From Yinghuangia soli (GTDB lineage Bacteria > Actinomycetota > Actinomycetes > Streptomycetales > Streptomycetaceae): DNA of 63,526 nt. Position 1 is the stretch's first letter. Every line of letters begins with the position of its first letter. Below are positions 18,367 through 26,684 of the stretch, piece after piece. Location of the stretch: NCBI RefSeq assembly GCF_021502675.1, contig NZ_JAKFHA010000048.1, positions 1-63,526 on the forward strand, read 5' to 3'. Under the pieces are notes generated by a model, which was not told the DNA's origin, ran no database searches, and saw only the letters and a program-made list of their open reading frames with translations. A program made the translations under genes and the position numbers.

Positions 18367-18389
18367 TCGGCAGCGCCATAGAGACAGCC

Positions 18390-18415
18390 GGCCCGGGCAG
18401 TTGCCCCCCCGGGCC
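18390..18415 (+). terminator. katA terminator
   Basis: GGCCCGGG (18390-18397) pairs with CCCGGGCC (18408-18415) around a 10-base loop, 24 bases after the katA stop. Confidence 0.65.
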
Positions 18416-18585
18416 AGCGCAGACGACCGGGGACCGGCCGGGCCACGAGCGGGGTGGCTCACGAGCCGGGCGGTCCCCGGTACGCAGAACCGCCCGGCGG
18501 CGGGGCACGTGACATGTGCCGGTGGTAGGCCCCGCCGTCGGGCGTCGGTACGTGTGCGCAGCGCCCGGAGCCTGACACACAAGCC

Positions 18586-18622
18586 GCGGGCCCTGGTGCG
18601 TTCCTCCGCAGCCAGGGCCCGC
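18586..18622 (-). terminator. terminator of the sigma/anti-sigma operon
   Basis: GCGGGCCCTGG (18586-18596) and CCAGGGCCCGC (18612-18622) form a perfect 11-bp stem with a 15-base loop, beyond the minus-strand gene ending at 18681. Confidence 0.7.
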
Positions 18623-18680
18623 ATCCATTTCCGGTGGTGCTCCGGTGGCCCGTCGGCCCCTCGTCGGTCCGCCACCGGCT

Positions 18681-19538
18681 TCAGTCTTGCCAGCCGCCGG
18701 TCACGATGCGGTCGTCCCACCGGACGCCGTACTGCTCCAGGTCCGCATCGGTCAGCACGGCGAGTCCGGCGAGCGGGACGGGTTCGGAGGACATGAGCCC
18801 CGCCCGATCGGAAGTGTTCATCCAGGCGACCGGATAGCCGGTCACCGGTGGCGAGGTGACCGCGATCAACTGGTAGGCGCCCAGGTCCGCCATGATGGCC
18901 CGCCAGTCGACACCCTCGCACGACGTCCACGGGGACGGCTTGATGCGGCGCGAAGTGCCCCCGTGCTCGCGGACGATCATCATCTCCATCATCGGGGTGT
19001 AGGCCGCTGCGGCGACGTCCGGCGGATACATGCTGTCCGCCATCCAGGTGCCGCCGATCTTGTCCACGAGCACGCCGTCCCGGACCACCAGCACCTGGGG
19101 CAGCTGCGGGCCGGTGAGGCCCACGGCCTTGTCCGGGACGGAGCCGAAGCCGATGACGACTTCCGGTGCGCGGTCGGTACCGCGGGACACGACCCCCTGG
19201 ATGCCCATCTGCACGTTCGGCGGGATCTTCACCGGTGCCTTCAACGCTGCCTCGACCTTGTCGCCGCAGTGGAGCCCCGGATAGTCGGGGAGCTTGAGCG
19301 AGGTCGGAGCGGGCGGCTTGGCCGGGTTGTCCGCATCGCCGCCGAGGACCGTCGGCAGCGCGATTGCGGCCACCACCGCAAGGGCCGCGACGGCGACTCC
19401 GCCTCGGACGAGAGCCCTCTTGCGACGCCGCCCCCGCACTTTCTCCGCCAACCCCCGAGGGTCGAGTTCGTACGCTCCGACGTCGTCCGTCATCGCGCTC
19501 AACAGGTCGCGGTAGCCGTCGTCATGCCTGGTTGCCAT
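18681..19538 (-). CDS. single-pass membrane protein, probable anti-sigma partner
   Basis: 285 residues: a cytoplasmic N-terminus of about 40 residues (DDGYRDLLSAMTDDVGAYELDP), a basic stretch RGRRRKRALVR, one membrane helix (about 45-65) and an extracytoplasmic domain of about 215 residues with two or more cysteines. No zinc-anti-sigma HxxxCxxC motif is present. Its gene begins 17 bases inside the sigma factor gene, the usual place and shape for a membrane regulator of a SigE-like factor. Anti-sigma function is inferred from context only. Confidence 0.6.
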   Translation of the reverse strand: MATRHDDGYRDLLSAMTDDVGAYELDPRGLAEKVRGRRRKRALVRGGVAVAALAVVAAIALPTVLGGDADNPAKPPAPTSLKLPDYPGLHCGDKVEAALKAPVKIPPNVQMGIQGVVSRGTDRAPEVVIGFGSVPDKAVGLTGPQLPQVLVVRDGVLVDKIGGTWMADSMYPPDVAAAAYTPMMEMMIVREHGGTSRRIKPSPWTSCEGVDWRAIMADLGAYQLIAVTSPPVTGYPVAWMNTSDRAGLMSSEPVPLAGLAVLTDADLEQYGVRWDDRIVTGGWQD

Positions 19539-20055
19539 GGAGCACCCCTTCCGCGTCGTCTCCGTACGCCAAGGGACCCAGCAGCAGGGCCAACCGCCTT
19601 GTGGCGTCCGACAGATGGCGCTTCACCGCGCCCTCGCTCAGACCCAGCCGGTCGGCGATCGCCGGCACGGTCTGGTCCTCGTAGAAGCGCAGCACCACGC
19701 ACGCACGCTGCCGCGGCGACAGCGCGCGGATCGCCTTCCGGGTGCTCGCCCCGTCGGGCACCGCGTCCTCCGGCGACGCCAGTTCGGGTGCTGTCGCGAG
19801 CCGCGGGACCAGACGCCGCCACCGCTGCTGCCGCCGCCCGCCGTCGATCACCCGGTTCAGCATCGCGGCCCGGACGTAGGCTTCCGCCGCCTCCGGCTCC
19901 GCACGACGGCCGCGTCCGCAGAAGACGTGCACGATGGTGTCCTGCACCAGTTCCTCGGCCTCGTGCAGATCACCGGTGAGCAGGTACGCGTACCGCATCA
20001 GCGCCGGCCCGCGCGCCCGCGCGAGTTCGGCCAAAGTGCCTTCCCAGTCAGCCAC
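19522..20055 (-). CDS. SigE-family ECF-like RNA polymerase sigma factor
   Basis: A 177-residue sigma-70 family protein. Region 2 contains LMRYAYLLTGDLHEAEELVQDTIVHVF and region 4 contains LSPRQRACVVLRFYEDQTVPAIADRLGLSEGAVKRHLSDATRRL. This is the actinobacterial SigE-like subgroup (short, no region 3). It should direct polymerase to its own regulon, gated by the membrane protein encoded just downstream with overlapping reading frames. ATG 20055 begins the family-typical WEGTLAELARARG. Confidence 0.9.
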   Translation of the reverse strand: MADWEGTLAELARARGPALMRYAYLLTGDLHEAEELVQDTIVHVFCGRGRRAEPEAAEAYVRAAMLNRVIDGGRRQQRWRRLVPRLATAPELASPEDAVPDGASTRKAIRALSPRQRACVVLRFYEDQTVPAIADRLGLSEGAVKRHLSDATRRLALLLGPLAYGDDAEGVLHGNQA

Positions 20056-20165
20056 ATCGACCTCATTCCCCCTTGGTGTCCTGAAGACGAATCAGGACGC
20101 AAAACCGTTGGGGGGCAAGGCTCATGCGCCGACCGCAATCCGGACGGCGGACCGGGGGAGCGGGC

Positions 20166-20789
20166 TCAGCCCTCCGGGAGGGCCCGCCTCAGCGCTTCGG
20201 CCAGCGCCGGATTGTGGTGCGGATCGGCAGCGTTCTCCAGCGCCGCGGACACCCGCCGGACGACCTCGGCAGGCTTGTCCTGGCTGAGCTTGGCCTTGTG
20301 GACGACCCGTGTCGGAGCCAGCCGAAAGGACGTCGCTCCCGGCGCGATGCGGTGCGCGTACGCACCGACCGACTCCAGCTTCCACGGCTCCGGCCGGACC
20401 GCCTCGAAGTGCGCGACCGTCGCGGCCAGCACCTCGTACGACTCCTCCGGACCGAGCACCTCCGGTGTCCCGTGCAGGTGCAGGACGACGAAGTCCCAGG
20501 TCGGGACGTACGGCCCGGCCTCGTACCAGGTCGGTGAGATGTACCCGTTGGCACCCTCGACGACCACCACCGCGGGGTGCTGCCCGAGCTCGTGCAGCTC
20601 GGCGTCCCCGCCGGCCAGGTGGCCCAGCAGGGTCAGGTCGTCCCGCGCCGGGTCCAGGAGCACCGGCAGATGCGACACGACCGGCACCCCACCAGGGAGA
20701 GCGGTGACCAGCATGGCCCAGGCATGCGCCCGGACGAGCGCCCGCGCGGCCTGGAGGTCGTCCTGCGCATACAGCGGTTGTTCAAGCAT
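20166..20789 (-). CDS. PaiB-like FMN-binding protein
   Basis: 207 residues of the PaiB family: LVRAHAWAMLVTALPGGVPVVSHLPVLLD, LTLLGHLAGGDAEL, ANGYISPTWYE, VPTWDFVVLHLHGTPEVL and FRLAPTRVVHKAKLSQDKP. The fold is an FMN-binding split barrel; PaiB in Bacillus was described as a negative regulator of sporulation and protease genes, but most members are uncharacterised and may be flavin oxidoreductases. It stands alone. Confidence 0.9.
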   Translation of the reverse strand: MLEQPLYAQDDLQAARALVRAHAWAMLVTALPGGVPVVSHLPVLLDPARDDLTLLGHLAGGDAELHELGQHPAVVVVEGANGYISPTWYEAGPYVPTWDFVVLHLHGTPEVLGPEESYEVLAATVAHFEAVRPEPWKLESVGAYAHRIAPGATSFRLAPTRVVHKAKLSQDKPAEVVRRVSAALENAADPHHNPALAEALRRALPEG

Positions 20790-20855
20790 CCCGGCATCCT
20801 TACCCGCGCCCTCGGCACCCGGAGCCGCGACCCGCCGGACCAGGGCGGAAACGGG

Positions 20856-20891
20856 CCGCAGCGCCCCTGTTGTGGGTCAGGGGCGCTGCGG
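20856..20891 (-). terminator. terminator of the PadR gene
   Basis: A perfect 14-bp stem (20856-20869 with 20878-20891) and an 8-base loop, 20 bases beyond the minus-strand PadR stop. Confidence 0.8.
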
Positions 20892-20910
20892 GGTCGAGGG
20901 AAGGGGGCGG

Positions 20911-21951
20911 TCAGCGTTCGTCGAAGATGGACTTGAGGTCCGCGGCAGCCCGGACGAGGACGTCGCGGGCGCGGTCGACCTGGCTCGGGGTCAGGCCGGC
21001 GTGCCCCGCGGCGGTGTCGATCTCGATCCGGAAGCGGTCGAACAGGCGCTGGATGTGCCGCTCGAACTCGGGCGGGCGGGTACCGCCGTGCGGACCCTTG
21101 GGCGGGTCCTGGTGCGCATCACCGGAGTCCTGGCCGCCGGACTCCCGGTCGCCCGGGGCGTCGGGACGGAACGCCGGGCGGGGGCCGCTCTTGGCGCGGG
21201 TTCCGGCGGCGGGGCCGCCGTCCTCGTCGTCGACGGGGATGCGCTGCGACTGCGGCTCGTCGGTCTCGCCGGCCCACGGGTCGTCCGGGTCGCGGCCGGT
21301 GGTCCGCTCGGGGCCGCCGAAGCGCCGGCGCAGTTCCTCTTCGAGGTGCTGGGTGCGCTGCTCGGTCAGGCCGGCCAGGCCCTGGGCGAGCCCCTCGGCG
21401 AGGTCGACCATCTTCTGCGAGAGCGCCGGGCCGAGGCCCTTGGTCCAGGCCGAGAGCGGGTCTTCGCGGTCGGCGGCGCCCCCCTTGCCCGGGGCGCCGG
21501 TGTGCGTGGACTTGCCGCCCGCGCTGCGGCCGCGATGCTCCGCACCGCCGCGCCGGGCGTCGTCGCGGACATCGCGGGCCGCCTGGCGCAGTTCGTCGCG
21601 CAGGTTGCGTGCCGAGGTGCGGACCTCGTCGCGGATCTCCCGGGCGCGCTCGTAGACCGACTCGCGGATCTCGGCCTCCAGGGCGTCGAGCTCCGGCTGC
21701 CGGGCAGCCAGTTCGGCGCGGCCCGCATCGGTGATCCGGTAGACCTTGCGACCGCCCTCGACGGAGTGCGTGACCAGGCCTTCCTGCTCCAGCTTGGCCA
21801 GCCGCGGGTAGACGGTGCCGGCGGACGGCGCGTACAGGCCGAGGAACCGGTCCTGGAGGAGCCGGATGATCTCGTAGCCGTGCCGCGGGCTCTCGTCGAG
21901 CAGCTTGAGCAGGTACAGCCGAAGCCGGCCATGGCCGAATACCGGTGTCAT
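20911..21951 (-). CDS. PadR family transcriptional regulator with long C-terminal extension
   Basis: 346 residues. Residues 1-85 are a PadR winged helix (GRLRLYLLKLLDESPRHGYEIIRLLQDRF, AGTVYPRLAKLEQEGLVTHSVEGGRKVYRITDAG). A long charged helical region follows (about 85-200, ERAREIRDEVRTSARNLRDELR), then a low-complexity linker and a second helical segment (about 295-340, RHIQRLFDRFRIEIDTAAG). GGAGG 7 bases before ATG 21951 is host DNA. In actinomycetes this gene normally follows a DUF4097 gene in one operon; here a TnpB element lies between them, so its promoter or read-through is likely altered. Confidence 0.88.
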   Translation of the reverse strand: MTPVFGHGRLRLYLLKLLDESPRHGYEIIRLLQDRFLGLYAPSAGTVYPRLAKLEQEGLVTHSVEGGRKVYRITDAGRAELAARQPELDALEAEIRESVYERAREIRDEVRTSARNLRDELRQAARDVRDDARRGGAEHRGRSAGGKSTHTGAPGKGGAADREDPLSAWTKGLGPALSQKMVDLAEGLAQGLAGLTEQRTQHLEEELRRRFGGPERTTGRDPDDPWAGETDEPQSQRIPVDDEDGGPAAGTRAKSGPRPAFRPDAPGDRESGGQDSGDAHQDPPKGPHGGTRPPEFERHIQRLFDRFRIEIDTAAGHAGLTPSQVDRARDVLVRAAADLKSIFDER

Positions 21952-22038
21952 CGGATGCCTCCGGAGGTGCCCCCGGCTTCAGCCGAGGGATAGAACGGGC
22001 CGCCCGTATGCCGGGGCAGGGAAAGGCGCTTCGTCGTC

Positions 22039-22058
22039 CATGCGAAGTGCTTCGCATG
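22039..22058. repeat. left-end hairpin of the TnpB element
   Basis: CATGCGAA at 22039-22046 and TTCGCATG at 22051-22058 form a perfect 8-bp stem with loop GTGC. Imperfect subterminal hairpins mark the left ends of IS200/IS605 elements. Confidence 0.6.
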
Positions 22059-22112
22059 CGACTGCAACGTCACCGTGTATCGGTGTCGGCACTCTGAGTT
22101 AGAGTTCCGATC

Positions 22113-23339
22113 GTGTCCGAGACTTCGGTGAAGCGGTCGTTTCGATACCGCTTCTACCCGACTGGTGCGCAGGCGACCGAACTGCTGCGTACCTTCGGTT
22201 GCGTGCGGAAGGTCTACAACCTGGCGCTGGCTGCGCGTGCCGAGGCCTGGTCGGACCGGCGGCAGCGGATCGGCTACTCGCAGACGTCGGCGATGCTGAC
22301 CGCGTGGAAGCGGACGCCTGAACTCGGCTACCTGACCGAGGTCTCCTGTGTGCCGCAGCAGCAGGCGCTGCGACACCTGGAAACCGCGTTCGGGAACTTC
22401 TTTGCCAAGCGGGCGGGCCACCCGCGATACAAGTCGCGGAAGCGGTCTCGGAAGTCCGCGGAGTACACCGTGTCCGGGTTCCGATTCCGCGATGGCAAGT
22501 TGACGTTGGCGAAGATGTCCGAGCCGCTGGACGTAGCCTGGTCCAGGCCGCTGCCCGACGGTGCCACAGTGTCGACGGTGACGGTCTCGCAGGACGCGGC
22601 GGGCCGTTGGTTCGTCTCGATGCTGTGCGACGACCCATCCGTCGAGCCGCTCCCCGCCGCCGCGCAGGCGGTCGGCATCGACGTGGGTCTGGACAACCTG
22701 GTGACGCTGTCCACTGGCGAGCAGGTCGCCAATCCGAGGCATGAACGCAGGGACAGGAACCGGCTTGCCCGGGCGCAGCGCTCGTTGTCCCGTAAGGCAA
22801 AAGGAGACGGTGCCAACCGGGCGATCGCCCAGCGCAAGGTGGCTCGGATACATGCGCGATCGGCCGATCGACGGCGTGACTTTCTGCACAAGCTGACCAC
22901 TCGACTCGTGCGCGACAACCAAACGCTCGTGATCGAGGATCTGGCTGTACGGAACATGCTCAAGAACCGCACGCTCGCTCGATCCATCGCTGACGCTGCA
23001 TGGTCGGAGCTGCGCAGCATGCTGGAGTACAAAGCAGCCTGGTACGGACGGACGGTGATCGTTGCCGACCGGTTCTTCCCCTCGTCCAAACTGTGTTCCG
23101 ACTGTGGCGTCGTGCAGGAGAGCATGCCGCTGTGTGTTCGCACCTGGACGTGCAGCTGCGGCGCGAATCATGACCGAGACGTGAACGCAGCCCGCAACAT
23201 CCTGGCCGCCGGACTGGCGGTTGCAGCCTGTGGAGACTACGTAAGACCCGCGTGGCGCAGTCCACGAGGGCGGTCGTCGGCGAAGCAGGAAGTTGTCCCA
23301 CCGCAGCGCGCAAGCGCAGCGGCTCAGTCGCGAGACTGA
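22113..23339 (+). CDS. tnpB: TnpB-family RNA-guided endonuclease
   Basis: A 408-residue OrfB/TnpB protein beginning at GTG 22113. The N-terminal helical domain includes FRYRFYPTGAQATELLRTFGCVRKVYNLAL. The RuvC nuclease residues are all present: Asp190 in VGIDVGLDN, Glu275 in LVIEDLAVRNM and the HDRDVNAARNI motif (353-363). A four-cysteine zinc finger is split between SKLCSDCG and WTCSCG. TnpB proteins cut DNA guided by a right-end-derived RNA and help the element persist. No tnpA accompanies it. Apparently intact and so possibly active. The tail after the finger, rich in Arg and Ser, overlaps the probable guide RNA region. Confidence 0.93.
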   Translation: MSETSVKRSFRYRFYPTGAQATELLRTFGCVRKVYNLALAARAEAWSDRRQRIGYSQTSAMLTAWKRTPELGYLTEVSCVPQQQALRHLETAFGNFFAKRAGHPRYKSRKRSRKSAEYTVSGFRFRDGKLTLAKMSEPLDVAWSRPLPDGATVSTVTVSQDAAGRWFVSMLCDDPSVEPLPAAAQAVGIDVGLDNLVTLSTGEQVANPRHERRDRNRLARAQRSLSRKAKGDGANRAIAQRKVARIHARSADRRRDFLHKLTTRLVRDNQTLVIEDLAVRNMLKNRTLARSIADAAWSELRSMLEYKAAWYGRTVIVADRFFPSSKLCSDCGVVQESMPLCVRTWTCSCGANHDRDVNAARNILAAGLAVAACGDYVRPAWRSPRGRSSAKQEVVPPQRASAAAQSRD

Positions 23340-23384
23340 GGGGAATCCCCCTTCGCGAAGGCTTGAGAAGGGGGAGGAAGTCAA
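23250..23384 (+). ncRNA. probable right-end guide RNA (omega/reRNA) scaffold region
   Basis: In IS605-type elements the guide RNA runs through the 3' end of tnpB to the right end and uses flanking DNA as guide. Here this span contains GAATCCCCC followed by the 8-bp hairpin 23347-23374 and ends GGAGGAAGTCAA. The 5' limit is not visible, so the start is approximate. The guide would then be read from 23385 onward, antisense into the 3' end of the DUF4097 gene. Confidence 0.45.
23347..23374 (+). repeat. right-end hairpin of the TnpB element
   Basis: CCCCCTTC (23347-23354) pairs with GAAGGGGG (23367-23374) with a 12-base loop, just inside the right terminus. Confidence 0.65.
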
Positions 23385-24202
23385 GCGCTTACCTTTCCCT
23401 CCGGCGCCCGGCGGAGCAATGCCACGTCGCCGGAAACCGAGTGGATCTTCAGGCGGCCTGTCCCGCCGCCCAACGTGCCGACGAGCCGGGAAGTTCCGAA
23501 GCCCGATCGGGGGGTGAGGCCGTCGAATGCGGAGCCGACCGTGCCGCCCGACGAGTGGACGTCGACCTCGACGTCGCCGTCGTGCGGCAGCCGGACGGTG
23601 AGCGCGCCGGAGACGGTGGACAGGTGCACGTCGTTGCGGCCGAACGCGTCCAGATCCATGACCATGGCGCCGGTGACGGAGTGCGCGCGCACGCGCCCGC
23701 CGGTGCCCTCGACCAGGGTCAGGTCGCCCGAGACGGTGGCCACCTGGAAGTCGCCGGCCAGCGACTCGGCCTCGACGGCGCCGGCCACGGTGGCCGCGTC
23801 CACGGCGCCGGTCAGGCCGAGCAGGGTGATGCCGCCCGCGACGCTGCGTACCGTGACGTTGCCGTGCATGCCCGAGACGGTCGCGTGCGCGGACATGACC
23901 GCCACGTCGATCGTGCAGTCCCAGGGCACCGCGAGGGACAGCGCGCAGCTGCGCCCGGGCACGTCGCGGCTCAGCCAGGTCTTCGGGTTCTTCCAGCTCA
24001 GATCCTCGTATCCGGCGTCGAGTTCGCCGGACGCCGGGTCGTGCCGGATCTCCAGCGGCGGTCCGTCGACCGCGCTGACCTCCAGCCGGGCCGGGCCGTC
24101 GGTGCCGACGACATCGACGATTCCGGCCACCGCGCGCACGCGTACGACATGGACCGGGTCCAGTTCGAGCACCTGTGGTCCGGTGACGGTCCAACGGGAC
24201 AT
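23381..24202 (-). CDS. DUF4097 beta-solenoid protein
   Basis: 273 residues beginning MSRWTVTGPQVLELDPVHVV. The body is a run of repeats of the form GDVTVRSVAGGITLxGLTGAVDA and SGDLTLVEGTGGRVRAHSVTGAM, a right-handed beta-helix typical of DUF4097 (adhesin-like or DUF2807 relatives). It is usually co-transcribed with the PadR gene and probably acts as a membrane-stress or envelope-associated partner; its function is not established. The stop codon (TGA, complement of 23381-23383) falls within the terminal TCAA of the TnpB element, so insertion may have replaced the natural C-terminus. Confidence 0.85.
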   Translation of the reverse strand: MSRWTVTGPQVLELDPVHVVRVRAVAGIVDVVGTDGPARLEVSAVDGPPLEIRHDPASGELDAGYEDLSWKNPKTWLSRDVPGRSCALSLAVPWDCTIDVAVMSAHATVSGMHGNVTVRSVAGGITLLGLTGAVDAATVAGAVEAESLAGDFQVATVSGDLTLVEGTGGRVRAHSVTGAMVMDLDAFGRNDVHLSTVSGALTVRLPHDGDVEVDVHSSGGTVGSAFDGLTPRSGFGTSRLVGTLGGGTGRLKIHSVSGDVALLRRAPEGKVSA

Positions 24203-24282
24203 GTATCCCCCCTTTTCCCTTCCGGCCGTGCGCGGGCAGGCGCACCATGGCCTGTGGAATGGACGGCGGCCGACGCGCGATA

Positions 24283-24323
24283 CGCGATATATCGTGTGGC
24301 CCCGTCATCCACGATATATCGCG
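24283..24323. promoter_or_regulatory. twin CGATATATCG operators of the DUF4097-PadR operon
   Basis: CGCGATATATCGTG (24283-24296) and CACGATATATCGCG (24310-24323) are exact reverse complements, each centred on the palindrome CGATATATCG, 27 bp apart. They lie 80-120 bases upstream of the DUF4097 start. AT-rich GATATATC boxes suit PadR-type winged helices, so autoregulation by the linked PadR is likely. Confidence 0.65.
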
Positions 24324-24467
24324 TTGACGCGGCGTCAAGGGGTCGGGAACCGGCGTCTGTTCCCGAGAGTCCTACAACCGACGGGATGGCGTCCGCGAAC
24401 GTGCCGGAACCGCACGCGCGCGCGCTCGCCGTCCCGCCGTCCTGCCGCCGACCCACGGGACCCACGG

Positions 24468-25331
24468 ATGCCCCTCACCCTCAGCCACATCGCGGCCGTG
24501 CTCCCCATGCAGTCGGGCACCAGGACCGGACTGGACGGCCGGCGCGGCCCCCTGGTCGCCTCGGCGATGGCGTTCGCGACGATGGCGCCGGACGCGATCT
24601 TCTTCTTCCCGCTGGAGTGGCTGCCCTTCGACATGAGCCGCACCGGCACCCATTCCGTGGTGCCGGGCGTGCTGGCCAGTGGGGTCGTGGTGACCGCTGC
24701 GTGTGTGGCGGTGTGGCACCTGCTGCTCCTGCGGCCGCTGCTCGCGCTGCTGCCGGACGCGGTACGCGACCGTGTGGCCGATCCGCTGCTGCCCCGGCTG
24801 CCCGGCCGGATACGCGCGGCCCGCCGCGAGGGCCGCCCGTGGGCCGGCGAAGTCCTCGGCACTGCGGGATGGTTCGTGGTGTCCGCGTGGATCGGCGGGC
24901 TGACCCACGTGTTCTGGGACGCCTGGGGCCACTACAACGACCCCGGGGTGGCCGACGTCGCGCCCTGGCTGCGCGACGAAGGCCTTTTCGGGCGCCCGTG
25001 GTTCGTGCTCGTCCAGCACACCGGCACCGCGGTCGGCCTGATCGGCCTCGCATGGTGGGGGATGCGCCAGTACCGGCGGCTGCCGATCCTGCCCCCGGTC
25101 CCGGGCACCCACCTGGCAGTGCCGTGGCGCATCGCCGTGGTCGGACTGCTGGCGCTGGCCGGGCTCGTCGGTGCCGTCGACGAGACCCGGCCGTACGCGG
25201 GCGGGTCCTTCGAGGAGATCGGGTACTACTTCGCGACGGGCTTCGGCCGCGCCCTCGGATTCGCGCTCCTGGCCTACGGCGCGAGCCGCATGCTGTATTC
25301 GAGCATCGCCGCACGCTCCCGGGCGACGTAG
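24468..25331 (+). CDS. DUF4184 family membrane protein
   Basis: 287 residues with about six hydrophobic helices. The DUF4184 pattern is clear: MPLTLSHIAAVLPMQ at the start, AFATMAPDAIFFFP, RTGTHSVVPGVLASG and the motif GGLTHVFWDAWGHYNDPG with conserved His, Asp and His. The conserved His/Asp residues resemble membrane metal-dependent hydrolases of the YdjM class, but activity is unknown. ATG 24468 is the family start; the long upstream frame is spurious. Divergent from the DUF4097 gene. Confidence 0.85.
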   Translation: MPLTLSHIAAVLPMQSGTRTGLDGRRGPLVASAMAFATMAPDAIFFFPLEWLPFDMSRTGTHSVVPGVLASGVVVTAACVAVWHLLLLRPLLALLPDAVRDRVADPLLPRLPGRIRAARREGRPWAGEVLGTAGWFVVSAWIGGLTHVFWDAWGHYNDPGVADVAPWLRDEGLFGRPWFVLVQHTGTAVGLIGLAWWGMRQYRRLPILPPVPGTHLAVPWRIAVVGLLALAGLVGAVDETRPYAGGSFEEIGYYFATGFGRALGFALLAYGASRMLYSSIAARSRAT

Positions 25332-25398
25332 CCCCCGAGGGGTTCAGAGGCAGTTCAGAGCCGGTCCCGGCGCCGCCGGGAAGCAGTGCGGAGGCGGC

Positions 25399-26598
25399 TC
25401 AGCGGACGAGCCGCATACTGAACTCGACCGTGGTCGGCTCGAAGGGCCGCTCGGGGTCGTCGATGCGGATGGCCGCGGCGCTGAGCGTCCCGTCGGCATA
25501 GCCGAGCGCGGTCACCCGCGCCAAGGAGGCACCTGTCTGCGGAAGCGGAAGCGTCACCCATGTGCCGCCGTCGTAGCGGACCACGGCCTCGGTGGAGTCG
25601 TACTGCACCATCGCAGTGAAGCCGCCCGGTGTCAGTACGGCGTGGTGGAGGTGGCGGGTGCCGGCCGGGAGGGGTACTGCGGTCCAGGTCCTTCCGTCGA
25701 AGTGGTAGGCGAGCGGCCGGGACTCCCCGGCTTCCGGGTCGTATTCCCAGCCGAGCGCCCAGACGTCGTCCGCGGCCCGGGCCAGGACCGAGCCGATGAG
25801 CGTGGACCGCTTTTCGCCCGTGGAGGGCAGCGGCACCCAGCGCCACGACGTCCCGTCGTAGTGGGCGAGCAGCGGGTGCGGCCCGTCGTTGAAGCCGCCG
25901 GCCCACACGTTGTCCGCGGCGACCATGTCGACCGAGACCAGGCCCCAATGGACGCCGGACTCGGCGGGTGGAAGCTGCACCGTGCGCCAGGCGGCGCCGT
26001 CCCAGTGAGCGGTGATCGGTTCGTAGGAGAACCCGCCGTCCGGATCGGGGCGTTCGGAGCTGCCGACGGCCCACGCGTCCGCCGCGCCTGCGGCATCGAC
26101 GTCTTCGAGGCTGCCGCCCGTCGCGCCCGGCACCATCGGGACAGTGCCGATGCGCCAGCCGTCGCCCTGGCCATGGCCGGTGAGGTAGCCCCCGAGCTCG
26201 GGGACGTGCCTGCCGACCGCCAGGCCGCGGCCGCTGCCGGTCCCGGTGACGGCTTGGAAGACCGCGAAGTTGTCGGGGACGTCGATCGGGGTCTGCCGCC
26301 AGGAGCCGTCGGCACCCTTGGCGAACACCACCGGAACCTGCCCCGGACCATCCACCCGGGACCGGGCGCCCACACCGATCAGGCCGCCCCGCCCGTCCTC
26401 GGCCAGGTCGAAGACGTAGCCGCCCTTGGGGCCGATCTCCGTCGTCTGCCAGCCCGCCGAGGCCGCGCCGGTGCCGTAGGCGGACACAGTGAACGGCGCC
26501 GCGCGTTCACGGACGGCATCGGCCGCCGGTGCGGGCGACGCCGCGACAAGTGCGGCCGCGGCGGCAAGTGCCGCGGAACTACGGGCCAAGACATGCAT
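25399..26598 (-). CDS. secreted beta-propeller protein, copy A
   Basis: About 399 residues. A signal peptide is evident (MHVLARSSAALAAAAALVAASPAPAADA). The rest is a repeated propeller pattern (ADAWAVG, ADNVWAGGFNDG, ADDVWALGWEYD, each followed by HWDGAAWR or HYDGTSWRW), as in Kelch-like or WD-like secreted actinobacterial proteins. Function unknown; it could bind a surface or extracellular ligand. ATG 26598 is chosen for the strong AGGAGGGG site about 7 bases upstream and the signal peptide. It is the second of two tandem paralogues. Confidence 0.85.
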   Translation of the reverse strand: MHVLARSSAALAAAAALVAASPAPAADAVRERAAPFTVSAYGTGAASAGWQTTEIGPKGGYVFDLAEDGRGGLIGVGARSRVDGPGQVPVVFAKGADGSWRQTPIDVPDNFAVFQAVTGTGSGRGLAVGRHVPELGGYLTGHGQGDGWRIGTVPMVPGATGGSLEDVDAAGAADAWAVGSSERPDPDGGFSYEPITAHWDGAAWRTVQLPPAESGVHWGLVSVDMVAADNVWAGGFNDGPHPLLAHYDGTSWRWVPLPSTGEKRSTLIGSVLARAADDVWALGWEYDPEAGESRPLAYHFDGRTWTAVPLPAGTRHLHHAVLTPGGFTAMVQYDSTEAVVRYDGGTWVTLPLPQTGASLARVTALGYADGTLSAAAIRIDDPERPFEPTTVEFSMRLVR

Positions 26599-26632
26599 GT
26601 TCCCCTCCTGGTCTCGGTCCTGGCAACCGGTC

Positions 26633-26670
26633 GCGGCGGTGCCTCCGGGCATGCCGGGACGCACCGCCGC
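26633..26670 (-). terminator. hairpin between the two propeller genes
   Basis: GCGGCGGTGC (26633-26642) pairs with GCACCGCCGC (26661-26670), 10 bp with an 18-base loop, just past the minus-strand stop at 26685. It should separate the expression of the two paralogues. Confidence 0.6.
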
Positions 26671-26684
26671 GGCGCGGTCGCCGG

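Larger units (their letters stand above)
18367..18680. other. intergenic region with two terminators
   Basis: These 314 bases lie between convergent katA and the anti-sigma-like gene. They hold one hairpin for each strand (18390-18415 and 18586-18622). I see no gene between them. Confidence 0.6.
21971..23384 (+). mobile_element. solitary TnpB element (IS605/IS1341 type)
   Basis: The element carries only tnpB and no Y1 transposase tnpA. Hairpins lie at both flanks: CCCCGGCT/AGCCGAGGG-type at 21971-21989 and CATGCGAA-GTGC-TTCGCATG at 22039-22058 on the left, and an 8-bp stem at 23347-23374 on the right. The right end reads GGAGGAAGTCAA, the usual right terminus of IS1341-type elements, ending at about 23384. 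The left limit is approximate, between the PadR ribosome site at about 21960 and the first hairpin. It interrupts the DUF4097-PadR operon. Confidence 0.75.
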
